This document shows, piece by piece, positions 25,504 to 32,361 of a stretch of DNA of 33,010 nucleotides; position 1 is the first letter of the stretch; the number at the start of each line of letters is the position of its first letter. The translations under genes were made by a program, and so were the position numbers. The DNA is from Oceanospirillaceae bacterium (GTDB taxonomy: Bacteria > Pseudomonadota > Gammaproteobacteria > Pseudomonadales > Oceanobacteraceae), in assembly GCA_024234265.1 (NCBI GenBank), contig JACKOM010000021.1, positions 1 through 33,010 on the forward strand, given 5' to 3'. The notes beneath the pieces are model-generated. The model saw only the letters and a program-made list of their open reading frames with translations. It did not search any database and had not been told where the DNA came from.

Positions 25504-25553
25504 TGAGATTAAACCCAATATTGAAATATATTTCAATATTGGGTTTAATCTCA
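25504..25553. promoter_or_regulatory. Perfect 50-bp palindrome containing two mirror-image divergent promoters
   Basis: The two 25-base halves are exact reverse complements. On the plus strand TTGAAA (25521-25526), a 17-bp spacer and TTTAAT (25544-25549) form a near-consensus sigma70 promoter. By symmetry the minus strand has the same elements at 25531-25536 and 25508-25513. Predicted starts near 25556 and 25501 leave leaders of about 32 and 36 nt before the monooxygenase and dioxygenase ATGs. CAATATTG boxes at 25516-25523 and 25534-25541 lie on the promoter cores and are likely repressor sites. Confidence 0.85.
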
Positions 25554-25587
25554 TCCTATAAATCGACCAGTTGCCAGGAGAGAACAC

Positions 25588-27150
25588 ATGCAAGAACACA
25601 CCCCACCTGAAGAAACCCAGGTACTCATCATTGGCTTTGGCCCCGCCGGAGCAACCTTGGCAGCCCTGCTGGGGCGGTTTGGCATCGACACCCTGGTCAT
25701 CGACAAAAACCACGAAATTCTGCCTATGCCAAGGGCCATCGCCCTGGATAACGAGGCGTTACGGGTACTGCAAATGGTAGGACTGGATGAACAGGCCTTT
25801 GCCCGCCTACCTATTTCTCAGGTAAACATGCTCAGCCCTTTACTGGGTCGTTTTGCCAATGCCAATACACGTGGCAGCCTCGACGGACACCCGAAACTGG
25901 TCACGTTCTACCAGCCAGAACTAGAACAGGCTCTGCGCAAGCAGGTGACTACTTACCCCTGTGTGCAGTTTCATGGGGGCTGGGAATTGCTCAACCTGCG
26001 CCAAGATGCTGATGGGGTTCAGGCCCTAATGCGGGATACTAACGGAGTCGAACGTCTGGTGATGGCCAAACATCTGGTGGGAGCAGACGGAGCCAGCTCC
26101 CGGGTGCGCAGCCTGATCGGCGAGGATTTTCAGGGCAAAACCTACGCTGAAGACTGGCTGATTGTGGATGCCAAGCAGCGACAGGGAGCAGCTATTGACC
26201 ATGTGGAGTTTATTTGTGATCCGCGCCGTTCCGTACCCCATATGCCAGCACCCGGCGGCCGAGAACGCTGGGAATTTATGCTCAAACCCGGTGAAACCCG
26301 TGAGGAAATGGAAAATCCAGCCAAAATTACTGCACTGATGGCCCCCTGGGCAGCGGGGCAAAAACTGGATATTGAACGCACGGCGGTATACCGGTTCCAC
26401 GCCCGCTGTTGCAGGCATTTCAGCAAAGGCCGGGTTTTTCTGGCTGGAGATGCAGCCCATATCACACCCCCGTTTGTCGGTCAGGGGCTGGTGGCCGGTC
26501 TGCGGGATGTGGCAAACCTGGCCTGGAAACTCGCTTGGGTTAACAAAGGTTATGCAGCCCCTAAAATTCTGCTCAGTTACGATCAGGAACGTCGTCCCCA
26601 TGCGTGGAAGATGATCCAGCTGGCGCGGTTTATGGGGCACCTGATCATGACACGTAATAGCCTTTCAGCGCTGATCATTCACGGCTTGATGAAACTCATC
26701 CGTGGCATTGCGCCTCTGCGCCGTCACCTTGAGGAGCTGAAAATCAAGCCCACTAACCGGTTTGCACAGGGTTTGTTTGTTTGCCGCAGCAGGTCCGACC
26801 AGTGCGACCATGGGGCACAACTCACACAAAACTGGGTACGCTGGCAAAAGCAAATCCAGCTGAGTGATGATGTGTTGGGATCACGCCTGCTCATGCTGGG
26901 CTTTGGTTGCAACCCGCAAACCCTGCTCAGCCCAGCCATACACCAACGCTGGGCCGCCGCCGGAGGGGAATATCTGCAAATCGGCATGCAGGGGGAAAGT
27001 GCTGTGGCCGAAGATTTAAGCAACCAGCTCAGCGCCCCCTTCACGCAAGCAAGGGTACTGGTCGTACGCCCAGATAAGGTCATTATGGCGGATGCGGCAC
27101 CCGAGGATGCCACCCTGATGCTGGAGCAATGTCTGGCGTTGCTGGTTTAA
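25588..27150 (+). CDS. FAD-dependent aromatic-ring monooxygenase (MhpA/phenol hydroxylase-like)
   Basis: 520 residues; AGGAG seven bases before the ATG. Group A flavoprotein hydroxylase signatures: the GFGPAG dinucleotide motif at 16-21, the VGADGASSRVR (DG) motif near 164-175, and VFLAGDAAHITPPFVGQG (GD motif) near 283-300. The C-terminal third carries a thioredoxin-like extension as in 3-(3-hydroxyphenyl)propionate hydroxylase MhpA and pentachlorophenol-type enzymes. It would add a hydroxyl group to a phenolic substrate with NAD(P)H and O2, producing the catechol that the divergent dioxygenase cleaves. It shares the palindromic promoter with the leftward operon. The tetR-type gene follows by 39 bp. 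Confidence 0.9.
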   Translation: MQEHTPPEETQVLIIGFGPAGATLAALLGRFGIDTLVIDKNHEILPMPRAIALDNEALRVLQMVGLDEQAFARLPISQVNMLSPLLGRFANANTRGSLDGHPKLVTFYQPELEQALRKQVTTYPCVQFHGGWELLNLRQDADGVQALMRDTNGVERLVMAKHLVGADGASSRVRSLIGEDFQGKTYAEDWLIVDAKQRQGAAIDHVEFICDPRRSVPHMPAPGGRERWEFMLKPGETREEMENPAKITALMAPWAAGQKLDIERTAVYRFHARCCRHFSKGRVFLAGDAAHITPPFVGQGLVAGLRDVANLAWKLAWVNKGYAAPKILLSYDQERRPHAWKMIQLARFMGHLIMTRNSLSALIIHGLMKLIRGIAPLRRHLEELKIKPTNRFAQGLFVCRSRSDQCDHGAQLTQNWVRWQKQIQLSDDVLGSRLLMLGFGCNPQTLLSPAIHQRWAAAGGEYLQIGMQGESAVAEDLSNQLSAPFTQARVLVVRPDKVIMADAAPEDATLMLEQCLALLV

Positions 27151-27164
27151 GCAAAAAAAGCCAG

Positions 27165-27193
27165 CTCTCAATATTGAGAGACTATCAATATGT
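27165..27193 (+). promoter_or_regulatory. Probable operator of the TetR gene
   Basis: A 16-bp perfect palindrome CTCTCAATATTGAGAG (27165-27180) is followed by a near-copy box CAATATGT (27186-27193). The two box centres are 17 bp apart, against 18 bp for the two CAATATTG boxes in the divergent promoter at 25504-25553. This points to one regulator binding both places, including its own gene. Confidence 0.65.
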
Positions 27194-27888
27194 TACACTG
27201 GCGGCCGGTTTCAACAGCAACAGGTTCCGCCGTGTCCCCTAACCCTGCACAGCACACCCCGGATGCCCAAACCCGGGGCCATAAAAAAAAGGCCCGCACC
27301 CGCCAGCAATTGCTGGATGCAGCACTGAAAATTTATGCCCACAAAGGGGCCATGGAACTCGCCCTTAACGAGCTCGCCCAAGAAGCCGGTGTCTCCAACG
27401 GCACTATCTACAACTACTTTCGCACCAAAGAGGATGTGCTGGAGGCAGTCAGCATCAGCCTGGCGGAGGAGCTGTCCCACGAAATTTCCGCAGTCAGCAG
27501 TGGCGTGGAAAACGGAGCCGAGCGGGTGGCCATTGGCGTGCGTATTTTTGTTTTACGTGCCGCGGCCAATCCACAATGGGCCAGCGCCCTGATTAACGTA
27601 GTGCGTTATGCCGAGGGCATGCGCTCTGCACTTGGGAATTATGTACGCCAGGATTTACGTAAAGCACTACAACAAAAATATCTGGATTATTGCGATGAAG
27701 ACTTAGCCATTGGCCTGCTGATTTCCGGTGTGCTCAGCGCAATGGTCGGTATTGTTGAAGGGCGTTATCAACCCGGGCAAGACAGTAGCATTGCACAAAT
27801 GTTATTGCAGGCCCTGGGCATGCCCAAACCCGATGCATTACTTATTGCACAACAAGCCCTGCCAGAAATCATCAATGCGCCAGAGTAA
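27190..27888 (+). CDS. TetR-family transcriptional regulator
   Basis: 232 residues from the first ATG at 27190. A GTG at 27232 (218 residues), seven bases after an AGG, is an attractive alternative because the first ATG lies inside the presumed operator. The helix-turn-helix is complete: RTRQQLLDAALKIYAHKG, then LNELAQEAGVSNGTIYNYFRTKEDVLEAV. The C-terminal domain is of the ligand-binding type. It is placed right after the monooxygenase and shares the CAATATTG box with the divergent promoter, so it most likely represses the cluster and itself until an aromatic compound or acyl-CoA intermediate binds. The ligand is unknown. Confidence 0.9.
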   Translation: MLHWRPVSTATGSAVSPNPAQHTPDAQTRGHKKKARTRQQLLDAALKIYAHKGAMELALNELAQEAGVSNGTIYNYFRTKEDVLEAVSISLAEELSHEISAVSSGVENGAERVAIGVRIFVLRAAANPQWASALINVVRYAEGMRSALGNYVRQDLRKALQQKYLDYCDEDLAIGLLISGVLSAMVGIVEGRYQPGQDSSIAQMLLQALGMPKPDALLIAQQALPEIINAPE

Positions 27889-27949
27889 TCTGATTGCACT
27901 GTTCCCAAAATAACTAATTTGGAAATGACATTTCTGAAAGGATTCATGC

Positions 27950-28402
27950 ATGCCAACCACCGCGGTGTTTTCAACGCTTTTTGACTGGAAATCTTATTTG
28001 CTCATTTTGAGTATTGGCCTCAGTGGATGCCAAACACAAGCGACAAAAACAGAAGTGTTTGAGCAGTTTCTACCCCAGTTCCTGCACGACAAAACATTTT
28101 CAATCAACCGCACTAAATTCCCCTTATTAAATTATCGTTATGAATATGGGGCAGACGAAAACGGCAATGACGATTCCGCCATCGTTAAAAGTGAAGTATC
28201 CCGCGAGCAACTTTCACAACAAACACTGGCTGATTATTTGACCCAAAATAAGCTGCAATATGCCTTGGTAACTGAAGAGTCATCGTCTGCCAAACAAGTA
28301 CTTAAAGTGTATATGGACGGCACAGATTGGCTGCTCCACTATCATTTTATACTTGATAAGGGGTTATGGTACCTGCAGGAGGTACATGACTATTCGCTTT
28401 GA
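27950..28402 (+). CDS. Putative lipoprotein of unknown function
   Basis: 150 residues. A hydrophobic stretch ends in the lipobox LSGC with C27, suggesting export and lipidation. AAAGGA seven bases before the ATG at 27950 supports this start over the out-of-frame ATG at 27946. The mature part is charged, with no domain I recognise. It lies 61 bp after the TetR gene, with its own leader, and ended originally at the terminator now broken by the insertion sequence. No link to the catabolic cluster is evident apart from position. Confidence 0.7.
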   Translation: MPTTAVFSTLFDWKSYLLILSIGLSGCQTQATKTEVFEQFLPQFLHDKTFSINRTKFPLLNYRYEYGADENGNDDSAIVKSEVSREQLSQQTLADYLTQNKLQYALVTEESSSAKQVLKVYMDGTDWLLHYHFILDKGLWYLQEVHDYSL

Positions 28403-28437
28403 TTTAACAGCACAATTAAATAGCCAATAAAAAAACC

Positions 28438-28447
28438 GGCCTCAGCC
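28438..28447. repeat. Target-site duplication, left copy
   Basis: GGCCTCAGCC directly outside the left inverted repeat; identical to 29722-29731. Ten bp is within the range usual for IS4-family elements. Confidence 0.9.
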
Positions 28448-28466
28448 CACGGCTGTCCCACAGTTT
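28448..28466. repeat. IS left terminal inverted repeat
   Basis: CACGGCTGTCCCACAGTTT; differs from the complement of the right end only at its fourth base. Confidence 0.93.
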
Positions 28467-28471
28467 TAACC

Positions 28472-29623
28472 TCATACCGCGAGCCTCATCTGAGGCTCGT
28501 TTTCTTTCCCCCTCTCTGGCGGAGGATTAAGCACTTCCATCAGTGATTTTCTTTCAAACAGGTTTAACCTCAGCACCCTCAACATCCGGTAAACCGTCCA
28601 ACCCGCACGGGCCGCGTAACGTGCATAGGCCACCAATAAATACACGATCATCGCTATCCATATCTGGGTCATGACTGCGTTACGTGATGTTCCCAAAAAA
28701 CCACGAATGCTCAGGCTTTGTTTGATCGCTTTAAAAAATAATTCAACCTGCCAACGATCTTTATAAATACCTGCAATGGTTTTGGCTGACAGCTCAAAAT
28801 GGTTGGTTAAAAACTCATAGGTTTTTTCTGTTTCATGGCAGTGATACACCACTCGCCGCAACGCGGGTACTCCGCGTTTCTCCGCATGGGCGCTGCTGAA
28901 CTGAATATCCTGATCAGCTAATATCCCGTGCACAGGATTGGCTGAGTAACTCTTTGTGACTGTAAAAACCGCATTGCTGCGTAGGCGGGTAACGAAGAAA
29001 ACCCCTTGTTTTGTAAGATTTGCGAACCATTCGTAATCCATATAACCCTTATCAAACGCAACAATGCTGCCTTTTGGGAAATGAAATTCACGTCCCTTAA
29101 CCATGTCGTTCTCCTGACCATCGCTTAACGCAACAAATTCAGGAATCAATGTGCCGTGATTTAACCCCACACTGAGTTTGACGTTGGCGGTATCGTCACG
29201 GTGTGCAGCCCAAGGAAACACACTCAGTGATAAATCAATGGCGCTGGCATCCAGGGAATAGAGTGGATTTTTAAAGCGGAATTTATGTTTTCCCGGCATG
29301 TTTTTGCAATGGGTTAATAATTTTCCGAACAGGTTCTGATACAGCTCCGCGGGTTGTTTTTCGTTCATTCTTGCCAGGGTTGAGCGGGCAATGGGTTTGG
29401 CACCGAGATGGTAGAGTTTGTGGCGCTGCGCCTGCAGGTTGGCCTGAATATCCCGCAAACTTTGGCGGCCGGAGAGTTGTGCCATGGCCATGCCAATGAA
29501 TTGATCCCAGCGGGAAGCTGAGCGAAGTTTTTGCCCTGTATGATGCTGTTGTGCGAGATTTTCAAATTCATGTCTCACAACAGGTTTGAGTAGTTGGTGG
29601 AAGGCAGTGTTAGAATGCGACAA
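28472..29623 (-). CDS. IS4-family DDE transposase
   Basis: 383 residues. An N-terminal DUF4372-type domain (RSASRWDQFIGMAMAQLSGRQSLRDI) precedes the catalytic core: first Asp in YSLDASAIDLS, second Asp in VAFDKGYMDYEW, and Glu in YKDRWQVELFFKAIKQ. The set is complete. Translation begins at a TTG (29623) eight bases after a strong AAGGAG; no ATG is available nearby. The start and its surroundings are one arm of an 11-bp inverted repeat that could hide the site in read-through transcripts. It catalyses cut-and-paste movement of the element. Confidence 0.95.
   Translation of the reverse strand: MSHSNTAFHQLLKPVVRHEFENLAQQHHTGQKLRSASRWDQFIGMAMAQLSGRQSLRDIQANLQAQRHKLYHLGAKPIARSTLARMNEKQPAELYQNLFGKLLTHCKNMPGKHKFRFKNPLYSLDASAIDLSLSVFPWAAHRDDTANVKLSVGLNHGTLIPEFVALSDGQENDMVKGREFHFPKGSIVAFDKGYMDYEWFANLTKQGVFFVTRLRSNAVFTVTKSYSANPVHGILADQDIQFSSAHAEKRGVPALRRVVYHCHETEKTYEFLTNHFELSAKTIAGIYKDRWQVELFFKAIKQSLSIRGFLGTSRNAVMTQIWIAMIVYLLVAYARYAARAGWTVYRMLRVLRLNLFERKSLMEVLNPPPERGKENEPQMRLAV
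28480..28507 (+). terminator. Plus-strand terminator at the left end of the IS
   Basis: CGAGCCTCA and TGAGGCTCG (28480-28499) form a hairpin followed by TTTTCTTT on the plus strand. It overlaps the 3' end of the transposase gene and would stop transcription entering the element from the lipoprotein side, reducing antisense transcription through the transposase gene. Confidence 0.65.
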
Positions 29624-29688
29624 AGCCTGAACTCCTTGTGTTGTCTGCTGTGTGGAAACGTCAGAATAACACGCGGGGTTCAGGCTTT
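29622..29688 (-). promoter_or_regulatory. Leader inverted repeat that can hide the transposase start
   Basis: On the reverse strand AAAGCCTGAAC (29678-29688) and GTTCAGGCTTT (29622-29632) are perfect complements separated by 45 nt. The second arm includes the last base of the ribosome site and the first two bases of the TTG start. An RNA entering from outside the element would pair the arms; a transcript starting in the loop would not. Confidence 0.6.
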
Positions 29689-29702
29689 TTTGTGGTTACG
29701 TC

Positions 29703-29721
29703 AAACTGTGGGACAGCAGTG
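29703..29721. repeat. IS right terminal inverted repeat
   Basis: Reverse-complement partner of 28448-28466, 18 of 19 bases matching. Confidence 0.93.
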
Positions 29722-29731
29722 GGCCTCAGCC
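29722..29731. repeat. Target-site duplication, right copy
   Basis: GGCCTCAGCC, identical to 28438-28447. Confidence 0.9.
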
Positions 29732-29757
29732 GGTTTTTTATTGGTGCGCATTATCCA

Positions 29758-30132
29758 TCAATTAACACTCGGCGCCGCTGTGCGCGGGTGCCATTCCCAC
29801 CACTCCTGCTGGCCTTCAGCGGTATCGTCTTTTTTCTTGACCACATCCCAGGTGACAAAATAATCCGGGTTTTCAATATCAATTTTAAACGCCGCATTTT
29901 TGTAATGGCCCTTAGGCGCCACAAACCAGGCATCCAGTGAAGGTGGCAAATGAAATTTAGGGCGCATTGCCTGCCCTTCCTGCAGGGCAAAAAGCTCAAT
30001 GGTAATGCCTTCTTCGGCATCCACCGCCACCACTGTGCCGGCGTACTGGGCCTGTTTTAATTCATCACCTTGAGTGTTGAGGTAAGTTAAACCAATTAAA
30101 CAGGTTTTATTCAGCAGTTCATTTAATGTCAT
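29758..30132 (-). CDS. Small protein of unknown function downstream of molybdoenzyme genes
   Basis: 124 residues, soluble, no signal peptide. The first half looks like a small beta-barrel (LIGLTYLNTQGDELKQAQYAGTVVAVD); the second contains DYFVTWDVVKKK and a Trp-rich end (QEWWEWHP). I do not recognise the family. It lies 69 bp after the DmsB-DmsC fusion gene on the same strand, but a likely terminator lies between. The ribosome site is weak. Before the IS inserted, its transcript ended at the shared terminator now split at 28424-29744. Confidence 0.7.
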   Translation of the reverse strand: MTLNELLNKTCLIGLTYLNTQGDELKQAQYAGTVVAVDAEEGITIELFALQEGQAMRPKFHLPPSLDAWFVAPKGHYKNAAFKIDIENPDYFVTWDVVKKKDDTAEGQQEWWEWHPRTAAPSVN

Positions 30133-30150
30133 GGTTCACTTCTTAACCGG

Positions 30151-30192
30151 AAAAAAAGGCCCCACAGGCAGGTGAAGCTACCCACAGGGCCT
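30151..30192 (-). terminator. Terminator after the DmsB-DmsC fusion gene
   Basis: On the reverse strand AGGCCC (30187-30192) pairs with GGGCCT (30157-30162), with further partial pairing inside, and is followed by a run of T residues (30151-30157). It is placed 10 bp after the stop, where a rho-independent terminator is expected. Confidence 0.65.
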
Positions 30193-30201
30193 GTTTAAAA
30201 C

Positions 30202-32349
30202 TTAATGCAGGTGACAGCTTGGTACTACACCCACCTGTGGCATATCCGCCAGGCCCACATCACGGGCGTGTTCTTCGAAACCTTTATTTTTCCAGAAGAA
30301 AGCACCCGGCATGGTGGTTGGAATCACCAGAATATAAAACAGGGCACGGCCGGCAAATAAACTCAGCATCACCACGGGGGCAGTCAGCGCAGCCACAATT
30401 AAACCAGCCAGTGAGCCATTCAGCAGTAATGCCACAACAGCAAAACTCAGGGCACCGGCAGCCAGCAGAATATTACGCAGAATATAGGTTTTGCCAAAGG
30501 TGGTTTGCTGCACGTAGTGGGCAGCGGCGCCTTCACCACTTTCGATATTCATATCTTTAGCGTGGGCCATTAAACCTGCACCTTCAATCACTAAACCTAA
30601 TGCCGCCAAAGCGCTGGTGATTTGTAATAACTGCACGTAATTTTCACCGGCCAGTAATAAAGCAGGCACACCAATCACGGCCAACACGATACTGCCAAAA
30701 CTGAACATAGTACCGAAGAAACTGCTCGCCACCTGCCAGTGGTTCCAGAATGGGCGTGCAGGAATGCGGTAACTGCGGTACATCCAGTACAAACCCGTGA
30801 GACCACACACAATCGCAAAACCTGCGGCAGAATGTTTTGCCACATTTAATGCACTGAATAAATCCGCGCTGCCAGCCGCCAGATAAACCAATAATTGTTT
30901 TAACAGGGCGATGCCGGTAAAGGCACTTAAACCTGCAAAAAACAACGCCACACCTAACGCCTCACGGCTCACTGGGGAATAACGCAGGTTATTAAAACCG
31001 CGGTAGAAACGCATAGGTTTACCCAGGTGCATAGTGGATAACACTAAACCTGTTGCCTGTAATGCGGCCAGCACAATTAACAGGGGTAAATACACCACGC
31101 TGTTGGTTACAGCCTGCAGACTCTGCACACCAAATAAATTCCCTAGGTAAAGCATAATAAATGCGCCCATCGCGGCCTGGGTAAACAGGGTGAAAATCAC
31201 CAATGGGTTTTCACGGCTGCTTAAGCGTTTTAAATTCCAGGAAACTTTTTTACCGGCTTTTTCATCCACCACGGTACGGAAACTGCCATCGGCATTTTTG
31301 TGGTATTTCAGTGGCATGCTGTCGGTACGGGCCATTTCGTTGGGCAGGGTTTTAGTCTGCTGAAAACGGATATTCGGGTTGGTGATCGACGGATCAGGGA
31401 AACCCGGAATACTGGTTTTAATCTGCTCGCGGTTTTCCGGGGTATTTTCAATCACACCGAAGTTCAGCGCATTACCTAGGCACGCGGAAACACACGCAGG
31501 TTTTAAACCCACTTCGAGGCGGTCCACACACATATTACATTTGGAAACCTTACCCTCAATCGGATCAAGCTGCGGTGCATTGTACGGGCATACCCAGGTG
31601 CAATAACCACAACCAAAACAGGTTTCCGGATCCTGCAATACGGCACCGTATTCCGCGTGTTTGGTATAGGCCTTGGTCGGGCAGCCTTTCATACACACGG
31701 GGTTATCACAGTGGTTACAGGCCATGGAAATATTCATACGTTTGTAGTCAGGGTAGGAACCCCCTTCCACATAACCCACGGAGCGGAATGCTAAGTGCGC
31801 CGGGTTATTATTTTTTTCCGAGCAGGCGGCTTCACAGGCGTGACAACCAATGCAATTATCGGCTGTAAAATGGAAACCGTGTTGTTTATTACGGTTCGGG
31901 TTTGTGCCCACCGATGGGTTACCGTTAATTTCTAATGAGCGGCCCACCTGCAATGGCACAGGGGAAATATCCAATAAATCGATTTTGGTGCCATAACGGT
32001 TGGCATCAAATACCACAGGGTCATTTAATTTGGCGTAATCACGTTCACCGGGGCGCACTTCAAAAATCGGGCGCGGGGTTGAATCAAGGTCGCTGTTATC
32101 CGTACCTAAGGTATCGAGATAATTACGCGCAATAAACCAGGGGTTATATTTACGCAGGGCTTTTTGTAAGCCCGTCATATTATCTTCGCGCAGGCCGATT
32201 TCCACCGCAGGTTTACCCGGTGTTTTAACACCGGCCGGATTTAACGGCGCAGTGACAGTGGCATCATAAAAAGCGGCTTTACCCTGGGCATTATTTGCAG
32301 CCGCATCGGTAAATAATGTGCTGTTAGTGTTTTTCACTTTTTCATTCAT
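30202..32349 (-). CDS. Fused iron-sulfur and membrane-anchor subunit of a molybdoenzyme (DmsB-DmsC type)
   Basis: I use the ATG at 32349 (MNEKVKNTNSTLF), eight bases after AAGGGG; a GTG at 32358 overlaps that site. The 715-residue protein joins three parts. Residues 1-155 are an extension of unknown role. Residues 160-300 are a DmsB-like ferredoxin region with four cysteine clusters (CIGCHACEAAC, CNHCDNPVCMKGCP, CFGCGYCTWVCP, CNMC...CVSAC) for four 4Fe-4S centres. Residues about 375-715 are a DmsC/YnfH-type anchor with about eight helices. DmsB and DmsC are usually separate. It should move electrons between the quinone pool and the catalytic subunit encoded 12 bp upstream. No twin-arginine signal is seen. 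Confidence 0.9.
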   Translation of the reverse strand: MNEKVKNTNSTLFTDAAANNAQGKAAFYDATVTAPLNPAGVKTPGKPAVEIGLREDNMTGLQKALRKYNPWFIARNYLDTLGTDNSDLDSTPRPIFEVRPGERDYAKLNDPVVFDANRYGTKIDLLDISPVPLQVGRSLEINGNPSVGTNPNRNKQHGFHFTADNCIGCHACEAACSEKNNNPAHLAFRSVGYVEGGSYPDYKRMNISMACNHCDNPVCMKGCPTKAYTKHAEYGAVLQDPETCFGCGYCTWVCPYNAPQLDPIEGKVSKCNMCVDRLEVGLKPACVSACLGNALNFGVIENTPENREQIKTSIPGFPDPSITNPNIRFQQTKTLPNEMARTDSMPLKYHKNADGSFRTVVDEKAGKKVSWNLKRLSSRENPLVIFTLFTQAAMGAFIMLYLGNLFGVQSLQAVTNSVVYLPLLIVLAALQATGLVLSTMHLGKPMRFYRGFNNLRYSPVSREALGVALFFAGLSAFTGIALLKQLLVYLAAGSADLFSALNVAKHSAAGFAIVCGLTGLYWMYRSYRIPARPFWNHWQVASSFFGTMFSFGSIVLAVIGVPALLLAGENYVQLLQITSALAALGLVIEGAGLMAHAKDMNIESGEGAAAHYVQQTTFGKTYILRNILLAAGALSFAVVALLLNGSLAGLIVAALTAPVVMLSLFAGRALFYILVIPTTMPGAFFWKNKGFEEHARDVGLADMPQVGVVPSCHLH

Positions 32350-32361
32350 ATTCTGCACCCC

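Larger units (their letters stand above)
28448..29721 (-). mobile_element. Complete IS4-family insertion sequence, 1274 bp
   Basis: The borders are defined by 19-bp inverted repeats (CACGGCTGTCCCACAGTTT at 28448-28466 and its near-complement at 29703-29721, 18 of 19 matching) and a 10-bp direct duplication. It carries one intact transposase gene. It sits in the loop of a terminator and interrupts no gene. Intact ends, duplication and ORF suggest recent and possibly active transposition. Confidence 0.95.
28424..29744. terminator. Bidirectional terminator interrupted by an insertion sequence
   Basis: The left flank of the IS ends in CCAATAAAAAAACCGGC (28424-28440) and the right flank begins GCCGGTTTTTTATTGG (29729-29744). 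Removing the element and one target copy restores a hairpin with a CTCA loop, matching in style the terminator at 21396-21433. It would have served the lipoprotein gene and the convergent 124-residue gene. With the arms now about 1.3 kb apart, it is presumably inactive. Confidence 0.85.

Noticed and set aside
26026..26640. 204-codon minus-strand frame inside the FAD monooxygenase gene
   Set aside because: The monooxygenase motifs are in the plus frame; the antisense frame shows no domain.
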